This document shows, in pieces, positions 13,201-23,372 of a stretch of DNA of 64,000 nucleotides. The stretch comes from Chrysaora quinquecirrha (Eukaryota; Cnidaria; Scyphozoa; Semaeostomeae; Pelagiidae): NCBI GenBank assembly GCA_014526335.1, contig JACTAT010000040.1, positions 1,000,119 to 1,064,118 of the forward strand, read 5' to 3'. The stretch's first letter is position 1; the number at the start of each line of letters is the position of its first letter. Under the pieces are notes generated by a model that saw only the letters and a list, made by a program, of their open reading frames with translations, searched no databases and was not told the origin of the DNA. The position numbers and the translations under genes are program-made.

Positions 13201-16200
13201 CTTGATGAAAATAGATTCCAGCATGCTTACATTCCCATTTAGAATGTTTATTTTGCTTTTTCGATAGCAAAAAAAATCTTCATCGAAATTTGCTTTTGCT
13301 CTTGATGCTGGTTTAGTTTCATCTATTACTTTCATTTGCATATTCTTTCTTTATATATGTACTATTTCAAACTGTGATTGGTATTGTTTTTCAGAAAGAA
13401 AAGAAGAATGCATGGATAATATTGGCACTGGCCATTGCAAATACCTGAGAAAGCATCGTGCTTGCATTACTCATACCAAGAAAATGATGTTTTATTGTAA
13501 CAAAACATGCAGATTTTGCGGTAAATATTGAAAATGCAAAGCGAGAACTTAAAAAATGAATTTTCAGGAAATGATTGACAGTTTGGCCTTGTCGTCGCTG
13601 GTGAAACATTTTTGCTTGTGTCAATAAACAATGTTTTTTATTTTGTCGCAAAAACATGACGCAACAAATAGACCTTCTCAAAGAGGTCTGGGTCGGTGCG
13701 ACATTTTCTGGAAAATGGTAGAGATATTTAGTAAGATGCGTCAATGTTTGACAAACACTGTTTGATCGTTTGGCCAAGGCTTAAATCTCAAACATTTACT
13801 GTCCCTTCTCGAATAATTTCTTTTTGCCATTATTGGTCGATTAATTTTTGAGCAAACTCTACACAGACCAAAGGGACCAAAATGCTTATGATTAGGGAGA
13901 AACTCGGTTGATATTGTATGCAAGGCCTAGACTCACTACAAAAGCCGTAGATTCGCTCCCAGCCCCCCACGCAACAGAGCCCGCTCATAGTAGTTTGAGC
14001 TGCCGCCAATAACAACAGCTACAACTATTTTTTTTTAATGAATTGAATTGAAGTGAAGGCAGCGAAAACTACAACTCGTGTAGTAAGTCTTTGCAAGCTC
14101 CATATGGGAGGAATCAAGAGATGCCTTTTGCTAGTTGCTGCCAAACGTAATTGTCGCAATTGTCGGAGCGTTTGTTAATCCTAAATTTTCAAAATTGCTC
14201 CCGAGGTTGATTTTCAAATAAGTGCCCCGAGTGCTTAATCGAGAAAATACGGTATTGTGGAACCTACTGGACAAGTATATCTCTATGTTAAAAGAAGAGC
14301 TTGCAAATTGCATCCTATTTTGGCGACTTAATACTTGTTGTCTGAATGGATTATTCTAAGAACTTGACTCTCCTGTATTGATCTGAGTTTCTGGTTTTTT
14401 CGCAGCTGCTAAAAGATCCAAATGCGCCTACAGTAAATATGGATGTTGTCGAGATAAAGTCACTCCAGCACAAGGATATAACTTTGCAGGCTGTCCTGGT
14501 ATTTAATTTTTGCGACCATTTTTTTGTAACATTACTGCTGAAATAACCGCTTGATATTACTTTTCTTTTCTTTTCTTTTCGTTACTTTTCTTGATTTACT
14601 TAACTTTGCTTTGCCTTTTTTCTTTACTTTACTCTTCTGTCTCTACTAACATTACTTTGCTTTTCTTTCCTTTGCTTTACTTTACTCTACTTTACTTTAC
14701 TTTAATTTACTTTACTTTACTTTTCTTTATTTACTTTATTTACTTTACTTTACTTTACTTTACTTTTCTTTACTTTACTTTTCTTTTTACTTTTCTTAAC
14801 TTTACTTTAATTTACTTTAATTTGCTCTAGTTTTCTTTACTTTACTTTTCTTTACTTTACTTTACTTTACTATTTACTTTACTACTTTACTTTACTTTAC
14901 TTTTTTCTTTACTTTACTTTACTTTTCTTTACTTTACTTTACTTTACTTTACTTTACTTTACTTTACTTTTACTTTACTTTACTTTTTCTTTACTTTACT
15001 TTATTTACTTTACTTTACTTTACTTTACTTTTACTTTACTTTTCTTTACTTTACTTTTCTTTACTTTACTTTACTTTTTACTTTACTTTACTTTACTTTT
15101 ACTTTTCTTTACTTTACTTTTTTACTTTACTTTACTTTACTTTACTTTTACTTTACTTTACTTTACTTTTTTACTTTACTTTACTTTACTTTACTTTACT
15201 TTACTTTTACTTTTACTTTACTTTTCTTTACTTTACTTTACTTTACTTTTTACTTTACTTTACTTTACTTTACTTTACTTTACTTTTACTTTACTTTACT
15301 TTACTTTACTTTACTTTACTTTTACTTTTACTTTACTTTACTTTACTTTTTTCTTTACTTTTTTTTTTACTTTACTTTACTTTTCTTTACTTTACTTTTT
15401 ACTTTACTTTACTTTACTTTACTTTACTTTACTTTACTTTACTTTACTTTACTTTACTTTACTTTACTTTACTTTACTTTACTTTTACTTTACTTTACTT
15501 TTACTTTACTTTACTTTTTACTTTACTTTACTTTACTTTACTTTACTTTACTTTACTTTACTTTACTTTACTTTACTTTACTTTACTTTACTTTACTTTA
15601 CTTGACTTGACTTGACTTGGCTTGACTTGACTTGACTTGACTTGACTTGATATTGCTTGCTAATTGAATTTTTATTCCAATTTACACTGTTATAGAAGTC
15701 CAAAACATCAAGTATTATCATTAAGTTGCTCATGAACGTTATAACGAATTCAAATAATTAATAGCTCTTTTATTGTACCTCAGTTACTAATATGAAGTTT
15801 CTTAACCAACAGAATCATGTGTCGATAAACACGGAGAAGCCTTCTGCAAAGTTGCAAAACAGCTCTCATTGTGTTCTTCAAGAAACAGAGGGGTAATACT
15901 TGGATGCAGAAAATCCTGTGGCCTCTGTCGTAAGTAGCTTAAGATGTAGTTACTATTTAAAGATGTCTCTTAAGAATTTGCTGAATTACTAAAGATGACT
16001 CTTTGGGTGCGTTCCTCGGAGCGAAAAAAAGTTTTATTCGACATTGAACAGATCTTTCTAGAAATCATGTAAAATCTATCCTAGTGCTCACCATTCACGA
16101 TAAATATATATAAATATGTATGGTGCTGAAGAAGGCTCGCCGTGACAAAGAAAGTCACATCTGAAGAGAGCCTTGGGGGTAGAGAGTTACTTGGCGGTTT

Positions 16201-19200
16201 CATTGAGCTTTATAGCGGAAGCGTTTTTGACTCTCTGGTCATGCCGTCCAGGTTCAAAGCCCATTTATTGTGGTAGCCTCTTGTTAAAAATCTTCTAGAA
16301 ATCATTTAGTTCTTTTTGCTTAACATTTGAAATGATCGTTCGCTCTGTTACCATTCAAGGTCCATGTATTGATGAGAATCCTGCAAAATGTAGAGCAGCG
16401 AAATGGTATGGACTGTGCAAAAAATTCAGAAATACCATGATTAACGAATGCCGAAAAACCTGTGGATTCTGTGGTATGAGCTTGCCGTTTTTTCTTCTTC
16501 TAATCAACATGACTCATCCTCAACATCCCTCGATTTTTGTCGAGCGTTGTCGAGTGAAATTTCGAGGGCGTTTTAGGACCGGTTTACACTGTAACGGATA
16601 GCTAACGTAGCGTCTTTATGTAAACAGAAAGATTTGTACTAGAAAGGTCAGCAAACTAAACAAAGTAACATATTCCCTTGTTGTAAAGTTGCTTGCAGCT
16701 TTTTCGCTGAACCCTTAAGTTGCTGAACAATTAACTGATCCCAACATAGTTGCTCATTAATGTTTATTTAAAACGTTTAATTATCTCTGTCTCTTAAAGG
16801 CGACAAAGATCCTTGCGGTTCTGTATCCTGTCCAAAACGACGTAAATGCGTTGTCAATGGATACGGAGACCCAGAATGCATCTGCAGATACAGATGCAAC
16901 GAAGGTGATTACTACACTGGCACTGTTTGTGGCAGAGATGGCGTTGAATATGCTAATTTATGCAAGCTCAAGTTGTCTACTTGCAACGGTGCTGCAAAGA
17001 AAGTCAAATGGTATGGCAAATGCAAAAGCGATGGTATGTGCAACATCATTTTCTGTACCTATAGAAGAGCATTTCAATCGAATCGGGCACCGGTGGGGGA
17101 GCGGGTACTCAGTATAGTGCTAATATGGATTGGTTTTTCGTACGGGTCTAGAGAAAGGGGGCTTTGGGGTTTTACGGGTTGCAGATTTGGCCAATTTACG
17201 GCATCAGGTTTTGGGGTTTTTTTTCTTTTTTTCGCGGGTTTTCGGGTTTTTCCAAATTTTCGTCCGGGTTTGCGGGTTTCGATACCCCCAAAGCCCCTCT
17301 CCTACAGTATGCCATCCATATGGTTGGGTTTCGACCCTGAAATTCTCTAAATAGGGTATGATTTCAACAAAAACCCAATAAAACATGATTGGAAATTAAA
17401 GGAAAAAAAATAATTTTTAAGTCCGAATAAAGTTGGGTCAAAGATGTTTGTAGTGAAATTTCAAGCAATAATATGGCCTAAAAAGTCTTATTCCTCTCAT
17501 TGGTCATTGTCTATGTTATAAATGGTTGGATTTGTAACATCACTGCGGACTATTCATCTCTAAATATGTTTTGAAAACGGCCTAATTCTGTAATATTTTT
17601 CAGTGTTTCGGGTCAGCAGAGCACAGTGCCTCAAAATCGCAGACGCTGCAATGTGTAAATTATGGAAGCGTGCTGGAGCTTGCAAAACATGGAGAAAGAG
17701 GATGGCAGAAATGTGTCCCCACACGTGTGGATTTTGTGGTAATTAAACTATATATCTATATTGGTTGATGTACCGTATTTTTCTCGAAAAAGTGCCCAGC
17801 CAAAGTCAGTAACACACCCCCTATTTGTTCCTAAAAGGTGCTATTTGAGCGAGCGCCCATATTTGAAGCTTATTTGAGATCAAAATGTTCCATAATCAGA
17901 TTACCGTAATTACCCTAAATCCTGATGTTAGCGCCCCTCATCACATGCCTGCTATCTTGATTGAAACGTTTCCTCTTAATGCCATTGTATTAAAGCGAAT
18001 TTCAACGATAGCCAGCGACCGGTGAATATTGAGCATGCACATTTCGTGTTTTCACAATTTCAGGCTTTTCACTGCGGTTCGCCTGGTAATTCAACTTAAT
18101 TGAACTTTTCAGCGATAGCCAGCGAAAAGTTACTTAACTCCGCTGGAGAGATCATAAAATGTTATTTATGCCACATGCTTCTTTGTTTACGAAGACTCTG
18201 GGATAGAGATTTTCTCCTCGCTAGGAAGCGGGCGAACAAGTCGATATTGGTTTAGGTATCTGGGGTTCGCTGGCGATCGCGCGAACAAATCGCAAAGATT
18301 CGCAGTAATGGAGGTAGCCTTTAGGCCTTGAATGTGAAATATCATAAATCCTCGAATTAGACCCCTGGGGGGCTTCATTATTTTTTATTATTTTTGAGGG
18401 GGCTGATCCGAAGTGGGGGCTTAAACGAGGGGTGCTTATAAAATTATTCACAAAAGTATGATTTATCATCGACTAAGAGAATGCATTTTCCTGTCATTAC
18501 TCGATAAAATACCAATATGGACTCAAAAGGCCAACACCAACATGCAAGGGGTTGGGGCCTATTCCAGGGGGGGGGGCTTATTAACAATTTCTCGCTCGAG
18601 GTTTGGGACAAATTCGAGGGGAGGGCTTATTCGAGGGGGACCGATTCGAGGATGTACGGTAAATGGAGGAAATACTTTTTGATTTGGTTTCTGGTGATGA
18701 TTGTCATCATCGCCATCTTGATTCTTTGATTAACAGTTTAATAACTGGTGTGATTGCAATTGATTTCACTTTTGGTTGTAACTGTAATTACGATGCTGTG
18801 ATAGCTAATGATTTTGCATGATTATGGTGATTTTCATGATTACGGCTTTTTCTTTGATGGATAACGGTTTGATATAATTTACACTTTTCTTATAGCTGCC
18901 GAAGCTAACAGACCAGCCTGCTACTACTCAAAATATGGCTGTTGTTTGGATGGCTACACAGCATGTCTTGGTCCAAATTATGAAGGCTGCGCCTATAATA
19001 AACGTAAGTTTACAATCACCGTTTATTGGCGTTTTCTGCTTGCTTGTTACAATGCAATAACATATATCACGTTAAGACAGTTTTGAGTACTATTCTACCT
19101 ATACATTACCTTGTACCTAAAAGTGGGTCTCATATCGCATTCATTAAGATTGTGTGTGCAAAATTCATGTCGAAATCACAAATGGTTCTTTATAGATGAA

Positions 19201-19517
19201 GATTTAAATTGGTAGAGGGGCAATGAAAACTAAAGAAGGATGGGGTCGAAAAAGCAAAGGACCACGCCTGTTTCTTTGAAGATCGATTACATATTAGAAG
19301 GGATTGGCTATACTTCCTTGAACCTAATCATTCTTGTTTTATTGATTAATGTCTTGATTTTCTTTTAGCTTGTACCAATCGATACAAAACATTGTGTGCA
19401 AGATTCGTCCCAGCTTGTGGAGAGAAGAGAAACAAATTTTTTATGAAAACAAACTGTCCGTTAACTTGCTATTATTGTACTCAAAGGTTTGTGCAGTTTA
19501 TAGTAATGATATCTTGA
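4219..19517 (+). CDS. Gene 1: secreted ShK / FS-Kazal / YGCC multidomain protein
   Basis: Predicted coding exons: 4219-4291, 8467-8583, 11034-11090, 13395-13520, 14406-14498, 15813-15929, 16360-16473, 16800-17033, 17604-17738, 18896-19003 and 19369-19517. They sum to 1323 nt (440 aa). Every internal junction is phase 1 with GT/AG ends, so the reading frame stays open throughout. The protein has a signal peptide, an Asn-rich linker, then ShK1, YGCC1, ShK2, ShK3, FS/Kazal, ShK4, YGCC2 and ShK5. ShK modules are small three-disulphide folds used in cnidarian venom peptides and in many non-toxin secreted or matrix proteins; FS/Kazal modules inhibit serine proteases or bind ligands. None of the five ShK modules has the Lys-Tyr dyad of K-channel-blocking ShK peptides, so a matrix, mucus or protease-inhibitor role is at least as likely as a toxin. 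Gene 3 is a shorter paralogue. The exact function is unknown. The 5' linker exons are less certain than the cysteine-rich exons. Confidence 0.82.
5608..6032. mobile_element. MITE, 'AAGCAAC' family, copy 2
   Basis: Terminal repeats 'TACACTTTTTTTTAAT...' and '...ATTAAAAAACAAAGTGTA', with inner words 'CTCAATAAGCAACTAGGG' and 'GAGTGCTGG'. It shares its core with copies at 27769, 34752 and 40572. It lies in intron 1 of gene 1. Confidence 0.75.
6471..6903. mobile_element. MITE with CAGGGCCTCTTTT ends, copy 1
   Basis: 'CAGGGCCTCTTTTTACATAG' at the left and 'CCCCTTAAAAGAGACCCTG' at the right are inverted repeats. The same family lies at 54883-55359 inside the ROGDI duplication. The interior includes 'GGGGGAGCATGTCCCCAGAC'. 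Confidence 0.7.
7444..7645 (+). mobile_element. SINE-like element with tRNA-type B box, copy 1
   Basis: It contains a perfect B-box 'GGTTCGAATCC' at about 7595, preceded by 'GGCTCTCTGATCATGCAG'. It aligns by eye with 16107-16290 and, reversed, with 50640-50755. No cloverleaf is evident, so it is not a tRNA gene. Confidence 0.55.
8467..8583 (+). CDS. Gene 1 exon 2: Asn-rich linker
   Basis: The acceptor is CTTTTCTTTTAG and the donor GTAAGT; the exon has 117 nt in phase 1-1. Only the phase-1 frame is open. It encodes an Asn/Thr-rich segment without cysteine ('GHPEQHPTSIGTGNN...'). No domain is recognised. Confidence 0.6.
8594..8712. repeat. Pyrimidine-rich 'CCCCTCGAATAAGC' element
   Basis: Words such as 'TTGAATAAGCCCTCCCCT' and 'CCCCCCTCGAATAAGC' recur in opposite orientation at 18590-18662. 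It is a short dispersed repeat just after exon 2 of gene 1. Confidence 0.5.
9677..9891. mobile_element. Tc1/mariner-like MITE, copy 1
   Basis: Starts 'CAATCTTGGACATGAATTAT' and ends with the inverted match '...TATTTTGTCCAGGATTG'. It is flanked on both sides by TA, as expected for TA target duplication. A second copy is at 24627-24865. Confidence 0.75.
10245..10321 (+). other. Candidate cassette or poison exon in gene 1
   Basis: The acceptor is TTTGGTTTTCAG and the donor GTGAGA; length is 77 nt. Entered in phase 1 after exon 2, it reads straight to a TAG formed by its last three bases. In another frame it reads as a plausible peptide ('TDFVLEEIEKTTL') that would join the next exon in phase, but that needs an upstream phase 1-to-2 exon that was not found. 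Skipping it keeps the frame open. It may be a cryptic, regulated or false exon. Confidence 0.35.
11034..11090 (+). CDS. Gene 1 exon 3: short linker
   Basis: 57 nt, phase 1-1, with acceptor TTTTTGACAG and donor GTAAGC. It encodes 'DPEFVAALPKNFKRSTVLQ', which joins in frame both to exon 2 and to the ShK1 exon. There is no domain. Confidence 0.55.
11706..12124. mobile_element. hAT-like MITE with CAGTGGCGTAGC ends
   Basis: Inverted ends 'CAGTGGCGTAGCGGAGG' and '...GGCTACGCCACTG'. The flanks ATGCCTAT and ATGCCTAA differ at one of eight bases, consistent with the 8-bp target duplication of hAT transposons. It is non-autonomous, with no transposase frame. Confidence 0.75.
12780..12995. repeat. (GAT)n / GATTATGAT microsatellite
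   Basis: Imperfect GAT triplets with GATTATGAT variants. One frame reads as poly-Asp/Tyr and another as Met/Ile, a simple-repeat artefact in an intron of gene 1. Confidence 0.95.
13071..13093 (+). other. Possible alternative terminal exon of gene 1
   Basis: After acceptor 'ATGTTTTCAG', the phase-1 frame from the preceding linker exon reads GEETASE and stops. Use of this site would give a short cysteine-poor secreted peptide instead of the ShK protein. Support is only the acceptor and the frame. Confidence 0.15.
13395..13520 (+). CDS. Gene 1 exon: ShK module 1
   Basis: 126 nt, phase 1-1. Six cysteines are spaced as in ShK: 'ECMDNIGTGHC' at the start and 'CNKTCRFC' at the end. The positions of the toxin Lys-Tyr dyad hold Lys-Lys. 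Confidence 0.85.
13928..14090. mobile_element. MITE with TAGACTCACTAC ends, copy 1
   Basis: Left end 'TAGACTCACTAC', right end '...CGTGTAGTAAGTCT'. It also shares 'GCGAAAACTAC' near the right end with the elements in ROGDI intron 11 (54453-54633) and its duplicate. Confidence 0.6.
14406..14498 (+). CDS. Gene 1 exon: YGCC module 1
   Basis: 93 nt, phase 1-1. It encodes the four-cysteine pattern C-x6-CC-x14-C containing 'CAYSKYGCC' and 'NFAGC'. The signature C-x2-S-x-[YF]-GCC-x-D...GC resembles, from memory, short cassettes in papilin-like matrix proteins; the family name is uncertain. Confidence 0.8.
14559..15655. repeat. (CTTTA)n pentanucleotide microsatellite, about 1.1 kb
   Basis: Nearly uninterrupted CTTTA/TTTAC units with occasional CTTTT variants, ending in a short (CTTGA)n block at about 15601-15650. 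It lies within the intron between YGCC1 and ShK2 of gene 1. Open frames in it are artefacts. Confidence 0.97.
15813..15929 (+). CDS. Gene 1 exon: ShK module 2
   Basis: 117 nt, phase 1-1, acceptor CTTAACCAACAG, donor GTAAGT. Six cysteines, starting 'ESCVDKHGEAFC' and ending 'CRKSCGLC'. No Lys-Tyr dyad. Confidence 0.85.
16107..16290 (+). mobile_element. SINE-like element, copy 2
   Basis: 'GACTCTCTGGTCATGCCG' is followed by the degenerate B box 'GGTTCAAAGCCC'. Upstream words 'GAAGAAGGCT', 'GAGAGTTACT' and 'TTCATTGAGCTTTAT' follow the order in copy 1. Confidence 0.55.
16360..16473 (+). CDS. Gene 1 exon: ShK module 3
   Basis: 114 nt, phase 1-1. 'PCIDENPAKC...CRKTCGFC' matches the ShK cysteine frame closely. 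The dyad positions hold Asn-Thr. Confidence 0.87.
16800..17033 (+). CDS. Gene 1 exon: FS/Kazal-type module
   Basis: 234 nt (78 codons), phase 1-1. Ten cysteines: an EGF-like N-terminal hairpin ('CGSVSCPKRRKC') then a Kazal core with 'VCGRDGVEYANLC' and a closing 'GKC'. This is the follistatin-like plus Kazal layout seen in agrin- and SPARC-type proteins. Confidence 0.88.
17604..17738 (+). CDS. Gene 1 exon: ShK module 4
   Basis: 135 nt, phase 1-1. Six cysteines, 'QCLKIADAAMC' to 'CPHTCGFC', with a nine-residue N-terminal linker. No Lys-Tyr dyad. Confidence 0.86.
18340..18662. repeat. Fold-back G-rich 'TTCGAGGGGGACC' element
   Basis: 'CCTCGAATTAGACCCC' on the left faces 'GGGGGACCGATTCGAGG' on the right. 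Related to 8594-8712. It lies in the intron before YGCC2. Confidence 0.5.
18896..19003 (+). CDS. Gene 1 exon: YGCC module 2 (extra cysteine)
   Basis: 108 nt, phase 1-1. 'CYYSKYGCCLDGYTACLG' carries the family signature plus one additional cysteine, so this module has five. The mature protein should then have an odd number of cysteines. Confidence 0.83.
19369..19517 (+). CDS. Gene 1 terminal exon: ShK module 5 and stop
   Basis: The acceptor is GATTTTCTTTTAG. A six-cysteine ShK module ('PCTNRYKTLC' to 'CPLTCYYC') is followed by 12 residues, TQRFVQFIVMIS, and TGA at 19515-19517. Other ShK exons end right after the last cysteine at a donor; here no good phase-1 donor follows. Either it is the last exon or a phase-2 donor at 19487 (GTTTGT) is used. 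Confidence 0.65.
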
Positions 19518-19850
19518 CCAAATTCAATTCAATTTCTTCGATCGAGCATAATTTTGGTACGGGTGTGTACTGCCCATATAGGTGGTTTTGGCCAAATTAT
19601 CTAGATATGGGTATGAATTTAGCCCAATCCCCATGTAGCAGGATGAGAAATTGAAGAAAATCAAGTAACGCTACGATGACGTTTTATTGGTTCAACCTCC
19701 TTTAAATGCGGAATTATTAGAGAGGCAGGTTTAATGTTTCAACGTGCTTTTAGAAAGCGCAATAATTATTAGAATAATATTTCAACACAGGAGTAAAATT
19801 TCTCATAACTTTGAATGCAAAAAATTATAAATTATAGTTCACGAGCTGCA

Positions 19851-19856
19851 AATAAA
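19851..19856 (+). terminator. Candidate poly(A) signal for gene 1
   Basis: AATAAA lies about 335 bp after the predicted stop codon. No transcript evidence is available. Confidence 0.4.
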
Positions 19857-20914
19857 CTGCCCTTTTCTTCAATACATCACCCTCGCAGCTTTCGTCAAAT
19901 TTCTACTTTTCAGATTAGCACGAGACAGAGGCTGGTTACGCCATCGCAAACACTACGCTCTACGCTGATTGCTCGATAACCATCCGAAACCCAAGGCACA
20001 ACCGGCATAAGCCCGCATGCGGGAATGTTAGAGAGGGGGGAGGAATATTGCAATAAAAAGGGGGACCAAAAAAGGGAATGCGGGTATTTGTAAATCTCAG
20101 GGCCGAGAATGAGTAGGTAGGACAAATGAGTTATTGCTTGCACTTAAAGTACCAGTTAGGTTAGACCATTTAGTGAATGGAACTTTCCAGAGCTCAGCTC
20201 TTAGTGTCACTATAATAAATGAAACCAGACCCAACCCTTTGGTGTTGTCACTATCTTCATTACCTGTCACTTTTTCATCATTTCTAGGCACCAAAATGAT
20301 TACCGGTAAGAAAGAGGTTCAACATTGTAGCAGATTTCTGTAGCAGATAGAAACTATGAGGATTATACCATGAAGGTTTGTTCGTTAATTATATGCCGTA
20401 GTGATAACGACGCTACAATGGAGTTCTCGTTGTATATATCAAGGTAAGATGCTGTTGCCATGCCAAAAGGTCTGCCTCGTTTTGATCCAACTATATCCGT
20501 CAGCGAAGCAAACAGTTGATCTCAATTACTGTACTGTCTCACTTGGAAAGAAAGAAACTCGTTAAGTAAATAGAAATCATTCTTAAACAATTTAAACGTT
20601 TCTTTAATTATTCTTTACTCATTCTAGCGTATACCACCTGTTGACAGAATCCTTTTTTGCGCTGTGTAGATAATGTTACTCCCAACATATCCTAACTCAG
20701 TACTCAATACGTCATTCCGATTATTGCCCGCTCATATGAATGCTATGTACCAAGGGTAGCTTAGATAAACTATACATGAATTAGATGTAAAATCTGCATT
20801 ACTTCTCCCAAAGCGACTGTAATGAAGATCGTTGCACGCGTAGAGGATTCCCTTGCGCAAGAATCTACCATTTTCCAGAAAATGTTGCGTTCGACCCAGA
20901 CCTCTTTGTAAATG

Positions 20915-21260
20915 TCTATTCTGATTATACGTCCTCGTACGAAACGTTACTTGCGAAATCTAGAGAAACTACTGTCTATACCAAATCCATTAGATAACTT
21001 ACGTAGTCTTCAAAACTTTTAATGATCTTAGCCCAGCATATGTGAATGACTATTTTTCACCAAAGCATGTTGATCACACCCTTTCGTAAAGCAAGTATTC
21101 TTGAAAATCCGAAGTTAAAACAACCAGCTATGGTATCAAGTCACTTAGTTTCCAAGGACCAAAAACATTCAAAACTGGTTTGCTAAGAAGTTATTGCTAG
21201 ATGAAAACTGTTCTAAGATCTGGAAAATACTTTCTCAAGACATAAGCAATGTCCGAAAAT
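20915..21260 (+). mobile_element. Decayed non-LTR retrotransposon fragment (reverse transcriptase C-terminal end)
   Basis: In shifting frames the text reads 'FKTFNDLSPAYVNDYFSPKH' and then 'YGIKSLSFQGPKTFKTGL', the familiar tail of CR1/jockey-type LINE ORF2. The frame is broken several times by stops and indels, so it is a dead 3' fragment. Confidence 0.7.
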
Positions 21261-21729
21261 CACATTGCATGAACTGTTTTAGGCCTTGTAAAACATATCT
21301 CTTCCAGTATTAAAGAAATGATTCGGAATATTCGTTTGTGACAGTTAAATCATAAAATTACGATTTATGTTTAATTTTGCATATTTTAAACGAATTTCAA
21401 AGAAATAACTGAAGATGATGATTATGTGAAGTAAATAATTTATCAAAAACAAAACATTTACCCAACAATGACGAAATTTTTTGGCTGTATTTTATTTCTT
21501 TATTTGTATATGACAAGGCAGCATCCACCTCTCCTAAACACTGAGAAACTATGAGACAGTGATCTGGACCAATTTTCTCCGATTTTCCATCAACTTCTCA
21601 AAACATGTTTCCGGACAAACACTTCTTGTTTACGAATTTGTTTGTTTGTTTGTGTGCTCGTTTCTTCACTGGAAAGTTTGTGAGGTTAAAGAAAAGTTTC
21701 ACCTAAATTTACATTTGTATCGCAAGGTA

Positions 21730-22120
21730 TTAAGCCCCAACCAAACGATGCAACATTTGGATGCAACATTTGTTGCCGACCCGATGCTGCGTCGTTTGGC
21801 CACCAATGTTGCAGTGTGCAACATTTGTTGTACGATGTTGCATGAAGTTTGAAAACAGTCAAAAATGTTGCACCGCGCAACATGATGTCACATCGTTTGG
21901 CCGGGGCTTGCAACATTTGTTACGCGCACGCATGCGTATAGCAAATAACTATAGCGCCAAAAGCATGGTTACAAAAGAAACAACATCATTGATTTGCTTC
22001 TAGTTCTTTTTTGATAACGCGGACAAATTTTGCATGAGAAATGTTGCAGCGTTTGGCCACCCGAGTAAGTTAACCTAAAAATGTTGCACAAAATGTTGCG
22101 TCGTTTGGCCGGGGCTTTAG
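21730..22120. mobile_element. MITE with AAGCCCC...CAAACGACGCAACATTT ends
   Basis: Left 'TAAGCCCCAACCAAACGATG' and right 'CGTCGTTTGGCCGGGGCTT' are inverted matches. The interior is packed with 'ATGTTGC'/'GCAACAT' and 'CGTTTGGCC' words in both orientations, giving a complex fold-back. Confidence 0.75.
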
Positions 22121-22128
22121 CCAATCAT

Positions 22129-22267
22129 TAGACTTATTACCTGGGTCGTTAGTTTCCGCTTCTCCACCACCCCGACACCTCGCTACTACTACCAGTAGTT
22201 TGAGCGATCTCATTTTAATGTTAGCCTCGGTTTCATGAGCGATAATTGGGACTCAGGTAATAAGTCC
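22129..22267. mobile_element. Fold-back MITE, TAGACTTATTACCTGGGTC family, copy 1
   Basis: 'TAGACTTATTACCTGGGTC' faces '...GACTCAGGTAATAAGTCC', with 'AGTTTGAGCGATC' inside. Other copies: 53314-53446, 55975-56107 and 58351-58493. Confidence 0.75.
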
Positions 22268-22957
22268 AACCAATCATATGCACCGGTCAGTCCTTAAGCT
22301 AAACGAAAAAAAATGTAATTTAACCCTAGTCAATGGGAAACAAGCTTTTTACAACAATAAAAGATTCCTCAAAAGCTAAACACGGTCTATAAAAGCTCTT
22401 TTCGTTCTTTTATGGATCATGCTGCGCAGTCCTCAGTCCAACGCTTGTATTAAAAGAAGCGCGTATGCATGCCAAACATTTATGCCAAGGACTGCTCATC
22501 TTTCGTACAAACAACCAAAGTAACTGCGATGAATATCATTGCGAAATCCCCGGTAGGACAGCAACGTGTCATCTTCTACAATGCGGACTTTTTTCATCGT
22601 TGGTGGAAATTCCTTATCAATGACATTATCAAATGCACTGCATGTCTTTTTCATCCATTGTTGGATCGAAAATTGCCACTGAATATGCGTGTGACATTAG
22701 CTTTCATGCCTTTGCTGGGAATACATCTATTCGAGAAAACAGCATGTTTCAACATATGGTTGGAAGGAAGCAACTTCGGATCATTTTTACCTTTTTAAAC
22801 ACCATTCAATACCTCTGGGTATGCATCTCTTTCTCTTAATATACTGGAATCGCATGTGCCATTTCTCGCGTGCAGCTCTGCGCTTGCCGATGCACAGAAA
22901 TGCATGGAAGTGAAATATCTTTGACAAGTTGAGAATTCCCAAGCGCTCTTTAAGAAT

Positions 22958-23063
22958 TATAAAAGGTTGCAGAGACCACAGTAGCAGATCAATCATATTT
23001 GCAGGATACAAGAAGCAGCACGCGTCTCTAGTTGGCCTAAGTAAGGAGAGAATTTCATTCAAG
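22958..23063 (+). promoter_or_regulatory. TATA promoter and 5' UTR exon of gene 2
   Basis: TATAAAAGG at 22958-22966. A non-coding first exon probably begins near 22990 and ends at donor GTAAGG (23041) or GTAAAG (23064). The coding exon follows at acceptor TTCCTTTTCAG, two bases before the ATG at 23373. Confidence 0.6.
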
Positions 23064-23372
23064 GTAAAGGAAAGTTCTTCTTAAAACACATTTAAGAGTT
23101 TTCCTGTAGTTGATTCTTGTTTGTGTGCTTGGCGGTAAGGGCTACTACTGAAAGCTGCTAGATTTCGCAGTGTCATTATCAGTTTTGAGCTGTTTTCCTA
23201 GCTCCTTAGCAGTTCATCAAGAATATTTTTCTCCGTAATATTGCTATATTTGGGAAGTTTGCATCAGGTTATACTCTGCTATGGGGTGTCACGCACTCCA
23301 AGTGAAAGTATTTCAATGAACCAATCAGTTGTCAAGAGATTTTAAATGTCGTTACATTTTTCCTTTTCAGAT

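Larger units (their letters stand above)
19518..22950. other. Spacer between gene 1 and gene 2
   Basis: Contains the likely 3' UTR of gene 1, a decayed LINE fragment, two MITEs and a second TATA-like motif (TATAAAAG at about 22389) followed by 'TCCTCAGTCC'. No coding exon could be supported. Confidence 0.55.

Noticed and set aside
14591..14830. Hydrophobic open frame in Leu/Tyr/Phe
   Set aside because: Reading of the CTTTA repeat, without splice or start context.
22469..22798. 109-codon open frame before gene 2
   Set aside because: It looked at first like a leader exon, but has no signal peptide, domain or good donor. A TATA motif nearby is noted separately.
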